64,000 nucleotides of DNA, taken from NCBI GenBank assembly GCA_947302275.1, contig CAMYUW010000008.1:1-64000 (forward strand). Direction: 5' to 3'. The translations under genes were made by a program, and so were the position numbers. Below the pieces are notes generated by a model that had not been told where the DNA came from, ran no database searches, and saw only the letters and a program-made list of their open reading frames with translations. This DNA comes from an uncultured Prevotellaceae bacterium (GTDB taxonomy: Bacteria; Bacteroidota; Bacteroidia; Bacteroidales; Muribaculaceae). Positions 16,870-28,488 of this stretch are shown in pieces (the first letter of the stretch is position 1; every line of letters begins with the position of its first letter).

Positions 16870-18006
16870 ATGAGACAATCCTTTTTCTTTTTGCTTATTT
16901 GTCTGGCGGTAACAATGACCGCCCAGGGGTTCTTTTCCCCGTCTGTCAACAGTCCCGACATTGCTAAAGATGGGACAGTCACATTCAAAGTGAAGGCTCC
17001 TGGAGCCGACACCGTTAGGCTGATAATTGACTCGCGCCTGGATACGCTGATGAAGCGTCAAGGCAATGAAACTTGGAGCATCACTCTGCGGGACTTGGAG
17101 CCCGACCTGTATATGTACTACTACGTCATTGATGGGATGAAGGTGCTCGATAATGATAATGCCCACACGCTGCGCGATGTAAAGAGCGTGATGAACACGT
17201 TTGTGCTCGACCCTAATGGTGACTGCCCGATGGCGGTTCACGATGTGCCTCACGGCGAGATTCGTGCCGTCTGGTATGATTCTCCCACACTGGGCGCCAA
17301 ACGCCGTATGATGATTTATCTGCCCCCTAACTACGAGCAGAGTCGCCAGCGCTATCCCGTATTTTATCTCCTGCACGGTTCGGGAGGTGATGAGACAGTA
17401 TGGTTGGAACAGGGCCGCACAGCCCAGATCCTTGACAACCTCATCGCCAGTGGAGCTGCTGAGCCGATGATTGTCGTCATGCCTAACGGTAATGTGGACG
17501 AGCAGGCGGTATCCGACTTGAGCGCTCTGGGCAACGTGCAGCCCACGTTTGCCCACAAGAACTGGATGGACGGCACCTTCGAGCAGAGTTTCAACGACAT
17601 CATGACGTGGGTGGATAACAACTATCGCACGCGAGCTGCCAAGCGCTATCGCGCCATTGGCGGCCTGTCGATGGGTGGTTACCACTCGCTCTACATCAGC
17701 GCCAACCAGCCTGAAGACTTCGCATACGTGGGTCTTTTCTCACCTGCCATCAGCCGCATGGATCAAGGCAAGTGCAAGATATATGACGACTTCGAGGCTA
17801 AACTGGTTGCCCAGTTCAAACAACGCCCCAAGTTATACTGGCTGGGAATCGGCAAGGATGATTTCCTGTACAAGGATAATGCCGAATTCCGTAAGTTGCT
17901 CGACAAGAACCGCCTGCGTTACACCTATCACGAGAGCGGTGCCGGCCACGAGTGGGCCAACTGGCGTGACTACCTGGTGATTTTTGTGCAACAGTTGTTT
18001 AAATAA
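16870..18006 (+). CDS. Secreted esterase, enterochelin-esterase/CE1-like
   Basis: A 378-residue protein from ATG 16870, chosen because the promoter excludes the earlier in-frame ATG at 16795. Signal peptide (about 1-20, ending MTAQG), an N-terminal beta-sandwich of the glycogen-branching/E-set type (about 25-115), then an alpha/beta-hydrolase esterase D domain. The nucleophile lies in GLSMGG (Ser in 'IGGLSMGGYHS') and the catalytic His in ESGAGHEWANWRDYL. Such proteins in Bacteroidota act as acetyl- or feruloyl-xylan esterases (CE1). The specific ester is not determined. Confidence 0.87.
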   Translation: MRQSFFFLLICLAVTMTAQGFFSPSVNSPDIAKDGTVTFKVKAPGADTVRLIIDSRLDTLMKRQGNETWSITLRDLEPDLYMYYYVIDGMKVLDNDNAHTLRDVKSVMNTFVLDPNGDCPMAVHDVPHGEIRAVWYDSPTLGAKRRMMIYLPPNYEQSRQRYPVFYLLHGSGGDETVWLEQGRTAQILDNLIASGAAEPMIVVMPNGNVDEQAVSDLSALGNVQPTFAHKNWMDGTFEQSFNDIMTWVDNNYRTRAAKRYRAIGGLSMGGYHSLYISANQPEDFAYVGLFSPAISRMDQGKCKIYDDFEAKLVAQFKQRPKLYWLGIGKDDFLYKDNAEFRKLLDKNRLRYTYHESGAGHEWANWRDYLVIFVQQLFK

Positions 18007-18052
18007 TTGATAGCCGTGGCAGAGCCACAGCACAGTAAACCATCTGAAAGAA

Positions 18053-18520
18053 ATGCTCGACGCACTCATCCATTTCTTTACCCAGTGGGGCTTCTTCGGG
18101 TTATTCCTGGGGTCGTTCTTGGCCGGAAGTATAGTCCCCTTCAGTAGCGAGGCTCTGGTCATCGCCTGCGTGGGAGCGCTGCACATGGATCCCGTCACCA
18201 GCTTGTTTGTGGCGCTGGCGGGCAATGTGAGCGGCGGCATGACGTGCTACTATATCGGGCACTTGGGAAAGATTGAGTGGATTGAGAAATATGCCCGCGT
18301 GAGCAAGGAAAAACTCGACCGCGCCCTGCGCTTCATGCATAACCGCGGTGCGTGGATGGGCTTCTTTGCCTTTGTGCCCATGCTGGGAACAGCTATCAGC
18401 GTTGCCTTGGGTTACGTGCGTTCCAATGTGTGGATTGTGCTCCTCACCATGACCATCGGCAAACTGCTGCGCTATGCCGCCATCATCTGGGGCTCCCTGA
18501 AACTCATCGACCTGTTCTAA
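18053..18520 (+). CDS. DedA/YqaA-like membrane protein
   Basis: A 155-residue membrane protein with the SNARE-associated (DedA/VTT) features: GFFGLFLGSFLAGSIVPFSSEA near the N-terminus, a central amphipathic stretch, and GAWMGFFAFVPMLGTAISVALG. DedA proteins are thought to help flip or move lipids such as undecaprenyl phosphate. It is short compared with DedA proper (about 200), matching the YqaA subgroup. A GTGGC-AGA-GCCAC mini-hairpin lies in the spacer before it (18016-18028). Confidence 0.82.
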   Translation: MLDALIHFFTQWGFFGLFLGSFLAGSIVPFSSEALVIACVGALHMDPVTSLFVALAGNVSGGMTCYYIGHLGKIEWIEKYARVSKEKLDRALRFMHNRGAWMGFFAFVPMLGTAISVALGYVRSNVWIVLLTMTIGKLLRYAAIIWGSLKLIDLF

Positions 18521-18545
18521 TTGAATTAGTTGATACCATATCAGC

Positions 18546-18580
18546 CATTATCTATTAACTCTTATCTTTTATCTAAAGAA
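18546..18580 (+). repeat. Heptamer tract ATTATCT-type
   Basis: Units CATTATC, TATTAAC, TCTTATC, TTTTATC and TAAAGAA, three bases before the ATG at 18584. Confidence 0.6.
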
Positions 18581-18583
18581 ACT

Positions 18584-19222
18584 ATGACTCCGATTGAAAT
18601 CCATAATGAATTGCTGGCTGGACGCATGATTAAACATCTCGAACGCCGCAACTTCAATGCGCACTATTGTGCCACCGCTGCCGAGGCTATCGCACTTGTC
18701 AAATCACTTATGCCCGAGGGAAGCAGTGTCACTTGGGGTGGTTCGCAGACTATCCGTGAGATGGGGCTGACCAGTGAACTCATCGAGAGTGGCGCCTATA
18801 AGGTCATTGACCGAGACAAGGCCGTCACCAACGAGGAAAAGCGCCAGTGCTACCTCGATGCGATGGATGTGGACTACTTCCTCACCAGCGCCAATGCCAT
18901 CACTCAGGATGGCGTCATCGTCAATATTGACGGACGTGGCAACCGTGTCGCCGCTATCACTTGGGGACCGCATAACGTGATCCACATCATCGGACTGAAC
19001 AAGGTAGCGCCCACCATCGAGGCTGCCCTGGCTCGTGCCCGTAATGTCGCTGCTCCCATCAACACGGCGCGTCTGGGCTGTGATACGCCCTGCCGCCTTG
19101 ACGGCGTGTGCCACAACTGCAATAGCCCGCAATGCATCTGCAACTACGTCCATTTCACCCGCAACAGTTTCCCTGCCCATCGTCACACTGTCATCCTCAT
19201 CGGCGAGAACTGGGGCTACTGA
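18584..19222 (+). CDS. LUD-domain protein (lactate utilisation/DUF162 family)
   Basis: A 212-residue protein of the LUD (LutC/DUF162-like) family: VTWGGSQTIREMGL, DVDYFLTSANAITQDGVIVNI-type core and the GPHNVIHIIGLNKV segment are visible. The start at 18584 follows the heptamer tract; an earlier in-frame ATG at 18530 would include it. A cysteine-rich stretch near the C-terminus (CDTPCRLDGVCHNCNSPQCI) could hold an iron-sulfur cluster or zinc. Lut proteins take part in lactate oxidation, but single LUD proteins without LutA/LutB, as here, have no proven role. Confidence 0.82.
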   Translation: MTPIEIHNELLAGRMIKHLERRNFNAHYCATAAEAIALVKSLMPEGSSVTWGGSQTIREMGLTSELIESGAYKVIDRDKAVTNEEKRQCYLDAMDVDYFLTSANAITQDGVIVNIDGRGNRVAAITWGPHNVIHIIGLNKVAPTIEAALARARNVAAPINTARLGCDTPCRLDGVCHNCNSPQCICNYVHFTRNSFPAHRHTVILIGENWGY

Positions 19223-19235
19223 AACCACAGAACAG

Positions 19236-19264
19236 AAAAGGAAAACAATAAGTACAATAAATAC
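19236..19264. repeat. 29-bp dispersed intergenic repeat, copy 1
   Basis: Starts AAAAGGAAAACAATAAGTAC and continues ...AATAAATAC. A second copy at 27507-27535 differs at one base. Both lie about 15-25 bp downstream of a plus-strand stop codon. It contains the 9-bp unit ACAATAAGT / ACAATAAAT. Confidence 0.75.
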
Positions 19265-19460
19265 AAACTGTTTCGGTTTGAAAATGACTTGAACAATAGC
19301 AGTATTGCCCTTTAAGTTTATAATATGGGAAAACCTATTTCTATATTAGATAAAGACTATTCTTTATTCTCAAGTGAATGCAATTCGCCCTCAACTTGGG
19401 GGCAAATTTCGAGTAACTAACTTATCAGCGGAGAGAACACAATACAAAGAATTAAGATAT

Positions 19461-20222
19461 ATGAATGAGAAATTGAGTTTTATTGGGATTATACCGGCGA
19501 GGTATGCCTCGACGAGGTTCCCGGGAAAGCCGCTGGCGATGTTGGGCGGCATGACGATGATAGAGCGGGTATACCGTCAGGTAAACAAGGCGCTTGACCG
19601 TGTGGTGGTTGCTACCGATGATGACCGCATCATGGCGGCCGTGGAGGCATTTGGCGGCAAGGCCGTGATGACGAGCACCGAGCACCGCAGCGGTACCGAC
19701 CGCTGCCAGGAGGCATACCTGAAGAATGGTGGTGGCGAAGATGTCATTATCAACATTCAGGGAGACGAGCCATTCATCCAACCTGACCAGTTGCAAGCCA
19801 TCATGGCCTGCTTTGAGAATGAGGGGACCGACATCGCAACGCTGGTGCGCCCGTTTGACCCCAACCGCCCTTATAGCGAATTGGAGAATCCCAATTCGCC
19901 CAAGGTCGTGCTGGATAGCCAGATGCGCGCCCGCTACTTCTCGCGCTCGGTCATTCCCTACATTAGGGGCAAGGAGCGTGTCGAATGGCCCAAAATGACT
20001 CAATACTATACTCACGTGGGCATGTATGCCTACCGTGCTAACGTGTTGGCCCAAATTACGCGCTTGCCGCAGTCGCCATTGGAACTGGCCGAGTCGCTGG
20101 AGCAGTTGCGCTGGCTGGAGAACGGTTATACCATCAAGGCCGGTATTACAACTACTGCAACCATCGGCATCGATACCCCTGAGGACTTACAGCGGGCTGA
20201 GGACTACTTGCGCAAATCCTAA
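19461..20222 (+). CDS. kdsB: 3-deoxy-manno-octulosonate cytidylyltransferase KdsB
   Basis: A 253-residue cytoplasmic enzyme that makes CMP-KDO for lipopolysaccharide inner core. The nucleotidyltransferase signature IIPARYASTRFPGKPLA lies near the N-terminus; VVVATDDDRI, TSTEHRSGTDRCQEA and INIQGDEPFI are characteristic of KdsB. The ATG at 19461 is chosen because it matches the usual KdsB N-terminus; the longer frame to 19374 has no similarity to it. Length fits the family (about 250). Confidence 0.94.
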   Translation: MNEKLSFIGIIPARYASTRFPGKPLAMLGGMTMIERVYRQVNKALDRVVVATDDDRIMAAVEAFGGKAVMTSTEHRSGTDRCQEAYLKNGGGEDVIINIQGDEPFIQPDQLQAIMACFENEGTDIATLVRPFDPNRPYSELENPNSPKVVLDSQMRARYFSRSVIPYIRGKERVEWPKMTQYYTHVGMYAYRANVLAQITRLPQSPLELAESLEQLRWLENGYTIKAGITTTATIGIDTPEDLQRAEDYLRKS

Positions 20223-23321
<3,099 letters not shown>

Positions 23322-23340
23322 CGACAAGAACAGATTTAAA

Positions 23341-23406
23341 CAACTGAGGCATCTGAATAATCTGAGTTTTATTCTCAGGATAATCAGATGGCTCAGTTGT
23401 TTTTTA
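23341..23406 (+). terminator. Long hairpin terminator after beta-galactosidase
   Basis: Two arms of about 25 bp, beginning AACTGAGGCATCTGA and ending CAGATGGCTCAGTT, pair with a few mismatches around a short TTTTATT loop and are followed by GTTTTTT. Confidence 0.8.
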
Positions 23407-23556
23407 CATGTAAAGGGATGCGGATGCCCTTAGGTAATTCAGAATAATCAGTTTTTATTATTAACCATTGGTGTCCGGAGAAAGATTTTCAACATCGGCA
23501 TCATTCACTATATATGAATCGAATAAACATTTCTGCTGCATCATGGGCTTGGCTTT

Positions 23557-23831
23557 TGCCTCGTAGAGGCAGGTCGGGTCGAAGACTCGACTTTTATGGG
23601 AAACACCATGCAAGCTCATCGAAGATGAGCGCAGCTTGGTGGCAGCCATATCAAGTGGAAAGTGCGTCGAAGACGAACTTCTGCATCCGCCAAAATCCTG
23701 TCAATCACAAAGTTCCTCTTCGAGGCACTTGCAATGTTCAGCTCATGGACCAAGCTGCGAACCTCTCCGAGGTTCTTGCATGGTCTTTCATATTGAAATC
23801 GGTTCTTCGAACCGCTAACATCTACGATGTT
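23557..23831. other. Non-coding array of nine short hairpins with 3-base loops
   Basis: Between two convergent genes lie nine stem-loops: 23557-23571, 23573-23591, 23614-23630, 23660-23680, 23710-23730, 23759-23775, 23786-23798, 23800-23814 and 23817-23831. Each has a 5-9 bp stem and exactly three loop bases. Eight share the core TC-NNN-GA with loops GTA, GAA, GAA, GAA, TTC, TCC, TTC and TAC. Examples: GCTCATC-GAA-GATGAGC and GAACCTC-TCC-GAGGTTC. Stem sequences differ, so this is not a copy-number repeat. Open frames across it (plus 23514-23894, minus 23461-23649) have no recognisable protein character. The rest of 23407-23859 shows nothing I can assign. Confidence 0.75.
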
Positions 23832-23859
23832 TCACTGGACAACAATGATTATTCATCGG

Positions 23860-24963
23860 CTACTCGCTGTAGTTGTGGTCGATTACGATGGTAACCGTGT
23901 CATCGGGGACGAGGGGCTGAAGTTCGGCCCGTAGTTCCTCGATGAAGGCGGCATCGTTGTGGATGGTGATGTCGGGCACCACATCGATGGAAACGCGGCG
24001 CTCGTCTTCAAAGTAATAGAAGCCGTGGACTTGCTCGACGTGCTCATGTGCAGCTGCGGCTTGCATGAGGGTGTGCTGCAACTGGGCGCGCTTGTTGTCT
24101 CCAGTGGCGACGGCGTAAACGCCGACGGTCATAATGATGCCGTGACGGTCGAACATATCCTCGCTGATGCGGCGTGTGAGACCATGGATTTGGTGAGCGT
24201 CCATCGTATCCTTTACGTTAATGTGCAGGGAGCCAATCTGCACGTCAGGGCCATAGTTGTGGACGATGATGTCAAATACACCATGTACGCCGTCGAAATT
24301 GTTGACTTCCTTCTTGATTTGTGACAGTAATTCAGGCGAAATCTTGGCACCGAGCAGTTCATTGACGGGCGATGCGAGCATCTCGATACCGGCCTTGATG
24401 ATGACCAGCGAGATGAGTGCACCCAGAATGCCGTCAAGCGAGACATTCCACAATAGCATCACGCCTGCCGAAACGAGCGTCGCCAGTGTGATAATGGCGT
24501 CGAACAGTGCATCGGAGCCCGAGGCGATGAGCGCATCGCTCTTGAGTTTCTCTCCCTGTGACTTGACATACCTGCCTAGCACGAGTTTCACCACTATGGC
24601 CACGATGATAACGATGAGTGTTGTAGTCGTGTAAGTGGGTGTAGTCGGTTCAATGATTTTCTTGACGGACTCGATGAACGAGGTCACACCGGCTGAAAGC
24701 ACAATTACGGCGATGATGATGGCACTGAAGTACTCGATGCGTCCAAACCCGAAGGGGTGCTTTCTGTCTGCGGGCCGTTGTGAGAGTTTGGTGCCCACGA
24801 TAGTAATGACACTCGATAGCGCGTCGCTAAGATTGTTAACCGCGTCCATGACGATAGCCACCGAACTGGCCAAAACACCCACGCCAGCCTTGAATGCAGC
24901 CAGCAGTACATTGGCAATGATGCCTATCCAACTTGTCCTGATAATTTGTGAAGAACGATCCAT
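23860..24963 (-). CDS. Cation diffusion facilitator (CDF) transporter
   Basis: A 367-residue membrane transporter with about six helices in the first 210 residues and a cytoplasmic CDF dimerisation domain after it (about 215-290), then a C-terminal extension of about 75 residues. The metal-site motifs are DAVNNLSDAL in helix 2 and SGSDALFD in helix 5. CDF proteins export divalent cations (zinc, manganese or iron) in exchange for protons; the asparagine/aspartate pattern is not enough to fix the metal. It follows a heptamer tract and the upstream 153-residue gene on the same strand. Confidence 0.9.
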   Translation of the reverse strand: MDRSSQIIRTSWIGIIANVLLAAFKAGVGVLASSVAIVMDAVNNLSDALSSVITIVGTKLSQRPADRKHPFGFGRIEYFSAIIIAVIVLSAGVTSFIESVKKIIEPTTPTYTTTTLIVIIVAIVVKLVLGRYVKSQGEKLKSDALIASGSDALFDAIITLATLVSAGVMLLWNVSLDGILGALISLVIIKAGIEMLASPVNELLGAKISPELLSQIKKEVNNFDGVHGVFDIIVHNYGPDVQIGSLHINVKDTMDAHQIHGLTRRISEDMFDRHGIIMTVGVYAVATGDNKRAQLQHTLMQAAAAHEHVEQVHGFYYFEDERRVSIDVVPDITIHNDAAFIEELRAELQPLVPDDTVTIVIDHNYSE

Positions 24964-24998
24964 ATTCAGTTATTAGTTGTTAGTCTCTAGTTGTTAGT
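24964..24998 (-). repeat. Heptamer tract TTAGT-type
   Basis: On the plus strand, units ATTCAGT, TATTAGT, TGTTAGT, CTCTAGT and TGTTAGT fill the spacer directly upstream of the minus-strand CDF start and run into the stop codon of the gene before it. Confidence 0.75.
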
Positions 24999-25455
24999 TT
25001 TGAGGTTGATTTTGGTTGGGTTGCCACAGGTGGAGGCCTGCAGCGGCGGCCAGATGCCTGGCGAGTTGCAGCAAGTCAGACGACGGGTTGTAAAGGGTTA
25101 GGTAAGTGTTGCTGCCACTTGCGGTAATCAAGGTGGTGCCATCGTCAATCAATGCGCACAGGTGACCGTGCTGCAAGGCTTCATTAAGCCAAGCGACCAG
25201 GGTGGCGGGTTCGGGATTCTTGACCCACTCGTCACCGCCATGATTCACTGTCAGGTCGTGGTAGCAGTTCAGCTTCAACACCACATCGGCAAGCTGATTG
25301 TACAAGCGCTTCTGCAAAGGTCCCTCAAGGTAGTAGTGCTCCACAGCAAAGAACTGCCCCCGACTGTCCTGTGGCACTTGCTTCGGCAGGAAGTCGATGA
25401 CCCAATAGGGCTTTTCTAACAATTGTTCCGTTATTCTATCATAATTTTGTTCCAT
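24994..25455 (-). CDS. Conserved hypothetical soluble protein
   Basis: A 153-residue protein read from MEQNYDRITEQLLEKPYWVIDFLP; a start further upstream at 25476 would lie over the -7 box. The protein is rich in aromatic residues and contains PKQVPQDSRGQFFAVEHYYL and ITASGSNTYLTLYNP. It has no signal peptide or helices spanning the membrane. I do not recognise a characterised family. It overlaps the heptamer tract at its 3' end and is probably co-transcribed with the CDF gene. Confidence 0.7.
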   Translation of the reverse strand: MEQNYDRITEQLLEKPYWVIDFLPKQVPQDSRGQFFAVEHYYLEGPLQKRLYNQLADVVLKLNCYHDLTVNHGGDEWVKNPEPATLVAWLNEALQHGHLCALIDDGTTLITASGSNTYLTLYNPSSDLLQLARHLAAAAGLHLWQPNQNQPQN

Positions 25456-25464
25456 AACTTTCTG

Positions 25465-25472
25465 CAAAGATA
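25465..25472 (-). promoter_or_regulatory. Minus-strand -7 box
   Basis: Reads TATCTTTG on the minus strand, 10 bp before the start codon at 25455. A -33 TTTG at normal distance is not evident. The short distance suggests a nearly leaderless transcript. Confidence 0.45.
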
Positions 25473-25510
25473 GCATTTTTCACAAATGTGAAAAAAAACG
25501 GAGTCAAGTA

Positions 25511-25541
25511 TTTGTACTGCTGCCAAATTTCAGTACTTTTG
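25511..25541 (+). promoter_or_regulatory. Bacteroidota promoter for PASTA gene, with embedded inverted repeat
   Basis: TTTG at 25511-25514, a 19-bp gap, TACTTTTG at 25534-25541. Between the two boxes GTACTG and CAGTAC (25514-25519 and 25531-25536) form an inverted repeat that could be an operator. Confidence 0.75.
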
Positions 25542-25569
25542 CAGATTGTAACTAATCATTTGAACGACC

Positions 25570-26376
25570 GTGAGCAATAATAACGACAAGAATACGAAAG
25601 GCTTTGACCGTTTTCGTGACCGCCATCCCATTCTGGTGAACTCGGCGCTGATGGTGTTGGCACTGGTGGCGCTGGGCTACATTGCCCTGCTGTTTATCGA
25701 CGTGTTTACCTCCCATGGCCAGCAAGTGCAGGTGCCTGACGTGCGCAACATGCCGCTTGAGAAGGCAATCGACATCCTGGAAGATGCAGGCCTGCGTTGG
25801 GAAATCAGCGACTCGACTTCTTTCTATGAGAACTACAAGCCCGGTGCGGTCATCGACCAAGATCCAAAGGCCAAATCCTATATCAAGAAAATCCGTATCA
25901 TCTACTTAAAGGTGAATGCGATGCACGCTCCCATCATACCGTTGCCCAAGTTGGTTGACCTGCCTGGACGACAAGGTGTCGCCATGTTGAAGGCGATGGG
26001 CTTCAAGCACGTTGATATGGATAGTGTCCCCAGCGAGATGGGCGGTTTGATTCTTCAAGTAACCGTTGATGGCCATAATGTGGCCCCCAGCACGGGAGTG
26101 AGCGTGAACAGTCAGATCAAGATTATTGTGGGCGATGGCTCCATCGTGGATCTGAACCCCGAGCAGATTCTTGATCCTGCGATGATGGATTCCATTGATG
26201 AGGCAAATTACAAGGATGCTCAGGAAACTTATGAGCAGGAGCTGAAGGAGGCTCAGGAACGTGCCGAATTGGAACGAAAGCTTCAGTCTTCGGAGGAGAA
26301 AAAAGATAAGGAAAAGAAGAAAGACCAGGATAAAAAGTCGGACAAGGACAAAGATAAAGATAAGAAGAAAAACTAA
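25570..26376 (+). CDS. PASTA-domain membrane protein
   Basis: A 268-residue protein starting at a GTG codon. One membrane helix (about 20-42, LVNSALMVLALVALGYIALLF) is followed by two or three PASTA domains (about 45-190; VPDVRNMPLEKAIDILEDAGL is the clearest) and a very lysine-rich tail of about 45 residues (KKDKEKKKDQDKKSD-like). PASTA domains often bind peptidoglycan fragments. Here no kinase or penicillin-binding domain is attached, as in other Bacteroidota where this gene precedes rluD. The rluD gene starts 6 bp after its stop. Confidence 0.85.
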   Translation: MSNNNDKNTKGFDRFRDRHPILVNSALMVLALVALGYIALLFIDVFTSHGQQVQVPDVRNMPLEKAIDILEDAGLRWEISDSTSFYENYKPGAVIDQDPKAKSYIKKIRIIYLKVNAMHAPIIPLPKLVDLPGRQGVAMLKAMGFKHVDMDSVPSEMGGLILQVTVDGHNVAPSTGVSVNSQIKIIVGDGSIVDLNPEQILDPAMMDSIDEANYKDAQETYEQELKEAQERAELERKLQSSEEKKDKEKKKDQDKKSDKDKDKDKKKN

Positions 26377-26382
26377 TCCGTC

Positions 26383-27483
26383 ATGGCGCTGGACGACGAG
26401 CTGCTCGATGCCGAACTGGAAGCGGGCGGCCACGAAATTCAATACGACTACAGTGAGCCCGACTTTACCGAGGACGGGCGAGACTACTGGGAGCACTACC
26501 ACTATGTGGTGGAGCCCGGCCAGGTGTTGCTGCGCATCGACAAATATCTGGTGGAACGCATCAAGGGCACCAGCCGCAACCGCGTGCAGAATGCTGCCGA
26601 GGCACAGTGCATCCGTGTGAACGGACGTCCCGTCAAGAGCAACTACCGCGTGCATCCCGGCGACGTCATCAGTGTGGTGATGGACCGCCCCCGCTATGAG
26701 TGCGAAATCGTAGCCCAGGACATTCCGTTGAATATCGTCTATGAGGACGCTAGCCTGATGGTGGTCAACAAGCCTGCCGGCATGGTTGTTCACCCTGGGC
26801 ATGGTAACTTCGACGGCACGCTGGTCAATGCGCTGGCATGGCACTTCAAGGATAACCCCGACTATGACGTGACTGACCCCCGTTTGGGTCTCGTGCACCG
26901 CATCGACAAAGATACCAGCGGCCTGCTCGTTATCGCCAAGACCCCCAATGCCAAGACTTCGCTCGGTGCCCAGTTCTTCAAGAAGACCACTAAGCGCCAG
27001 TACATTGCCGTGGTGTGGGGCGAAATGAAACAGGAGGACGGAACCGTGACGGGCAATATCGGACGCGACCCGCGTGACCGCGTGCTGATGAAGGTATTTC
27101 CCGACGGCGATCAGGGTAAACACGCTGTTACCCACTGGCATACCGTGGAAAACCTTGCCCACGTGGCTGTCGTGCGCTGTCAGCTGGAAACGGGACGTAC
27201 CCACCAAATCCGCGTACACATGAAGCACATCGGACACCCCTTGTTCAACGATGCCCGTTACGGCGGTGATCAGATATTGCGCGGCAACCGCTCATCGAGC
27301 TATGCCCAGTTCATCCACAACTGCTTCGAATTGTGCCCCCGTCAGGCCCTGCATGCCAAGACCTTGGGTTTCGTCCATCCCGAAACAGGCCAGCAGATGG
27401 ACTTCGATAGCGACCTCCCCGCCGACATGGCCGCCCTCATCACCAAGTGGGAAGACTACGCCCGCAACCTCGCCATCAAGTAA
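26383..27483 (+). CDS. rluD: RluD-family 23S rRNA pseudouridine synthase
   Basis: A 366-residue enzyme converting uridine to pseudouridine in rRNA. An S4 RNA-binding domain (about 46-105, VLLRIDKYLVERIKGTSRNR) precedes the RluA-type catalytic domain, whose signature HRIDKDTSGLLVIAKT contains the catalytic Asp175. An acidic N-terminal extension of about 40 residues is present, common in Bacteroidota versions. It forms an operon with the PASTA gene. Confidence 0.93.
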   Translation: MALDDELLDAELEAGGHEIQYDYSEPDFTEDGRDYWEHYHYVVEPGQVLLRIDKYLVERIKGTSRNRVQNAAEAQCIRVNGRPVKSNYRVHPGDVISVVMDRPRYECEIVAQDIPLNIVYEDASLMVVNKPAGMVVHPGHGNFDGTLVNALAWHFKDNPDYDVTDPRLGLVHRIDKDTSGLLVIAKTPNAKTSLGAQFFKKTTKRQYIAVVWGEMKQEDGTVTGNIGRDPRDRVLMKVFPDGDQGKHAVTHWHTVENLAHVAVVRCQLETGRTHQIRVHMKHIGHPLFNDARYGGDQILRGNRSSSYAQFIHNCFELCPRQALHAKTLGFVHPETGQQMDFDSDLPADMAALITKWEDYARNLAIK

Positions 27484-27506
27484 CGACAACGCACCATATT
27501 TGAGAT

Positions 27507-27535
27507 AAAAGGAAGACAATAAGTACAATAAATAC
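27507..27535. repeat. 29-bp dispersed intergenic repeat, copy 2
   Basis: Starts AAAAGGAAGACAATAAGTAC; 28 of 29 bases match 19236-19264. A shorter match (CAATAAATACGAT) recurs at 40932-40944, before the small membrane protein at 40951. Confidence 0.75.
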
Positions 27536-27671
27536 GATTATAGATGGTTGATTACCAATAATTTGTATTTGTTATTTTTATTGTTTTCTAAATGAATTTG
27601 TAAGTTGTAAATTGATTGAGGAGCTTTTATCCATTGATATCTTTTTCCCATTTATCGTCAGTATCATAAAG

Positions 27672-27738
27672 AATAGCGGTTGATTTGCCGCAAAGGTAAA
27701 TCAACCGCGTATGCTTTGGAAAAACGCTAAACAGCGTT
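27672..27738 (-). repeat. Cassette-region repeat, hairpin type (copy E)
   Basis: Contains a hairpin with perfect 11-bp arms GCGGTTGATTT / AAATCAACCGC (27676-27708), then GTATGCTTTGGAAAA, then a small stem AAACGCT / AGCGTTT with loop AAAC that on the minus strand is followed by T's and may terminate the upstream gene. The first 37 bp match 32302-32338 at 35 positions. It lies 8 bp beyond the minus-strand stop at 27746. Confidence 0.85.
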
Positions 27739-27745
27739 TGTTAGT

Positions 27746-28291
27746 TCATTTGTATACACCAAGTTCTTCAACATCATCATAGAAATCCTTATCAAGATAC
27801 CAGTTAGGCTTCGCATAGGATATAAACAGGGCAAGAATGATCATGAAACAAGACGCAAATAAGCCTGCGCCCCAATCAGCACAATGGTTCTTGACTAAAT
27901 CCTTACAATAAAACGCGACGGCAATACTGAATAAGAACTCCAATTGGTAAGTTTTAATAAACCGTTTAGTCGCACGATAATGCTGTGGAGCAGTTTCGGC
28001 TTTTTTCATTTTAGAGAGAAAGTACCACTTAATGATGTTCATGATAGCAAGAGCTATCAGGAAACCGCCGAGCCATCCATTGAATGCCCAAAAATCACCT
28101 GCCCAAACATAGTAGGTAATAACTTCGACCACAACAACTAAGAAAATCACAGCTACTAGCAATAACCAATATTGCTTACTACTCTCTCCTAGCCAAATTA
28201 AATCCTCGGCTTTTTTATTGATGCGTTTACGCAGTTCCTGCAAATGCTGAGCGTCATCAGCTGCTTGATTCATTTCATTATTAACTTCCAT
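27746..28291 (-). CDS. Four-helix membrane protein of unknown function
   Basis: A 181-residue protein: a polar helical N-terminus (about 1-40, QELRKRINKKAEDLIWLGES) then four hydrophobic helices (about 42-64, 69-92, 114-132, 140-160) and a charged tail. I do not recognise a family. It is AT-richer than neighbouring housekeeping genes and is the last of the minus-strand accessory run, followed directly by repeat copy E. A similar overall layout is seen in the product of 30383-30889, though sequences differ. Confidence 0.7.
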   Translation of the reverse strand: MEVNNEMNQAADDAQHLQELRKRINKKAEDLIWLGESSKQYWLLLVAVIFLVVVVEVITYYVWAGDFWAFNGWLGGFLIALAIMNIIKWYFLSKMKKAETAPQHYRATKRFIKTYQLEFLFSIAVAFYCKDLVKNHCADWGAGLFASCFMIILALFISYAKPNWYLDKDFYDDVEELGVYK

Positions 28292-28488
28292 AATAAATCT
28301 ATTTTGAGGTTTATCGTATCTTATTTGTTCTTTAGACGCAGCAACTGAATCAATAACTACACAACGGTAGCAAAATCTTTGCTAAACATTCATTTTCTCT
28401 TATTATTCGGTGATTTGGATAAATCGTTCACGCTCGGCAATGCTCATGCAAGCATGGCTTTACGCTCACTTAATCACGATTTTTATTG

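Noticed and set aside
23557..23831. CRISPR array
   Set aside because: The palindromes have different sequences and irregular spacing; no constant repeat and no cas genes.
23514..23894. 126-residue open frame on the plus strand
   Set aside because: It runs through the hairpin array and into the end of the opposite CDF gene, has no promoter, and its translation has no protein-like pattern.
25906..27237. 443-residue minus-strand frame opposite the PASTA and rluD genes
   Set aside because: Both plus-strand genes are clear family members with promoter and start; the antisense frame has no recognisable domain.
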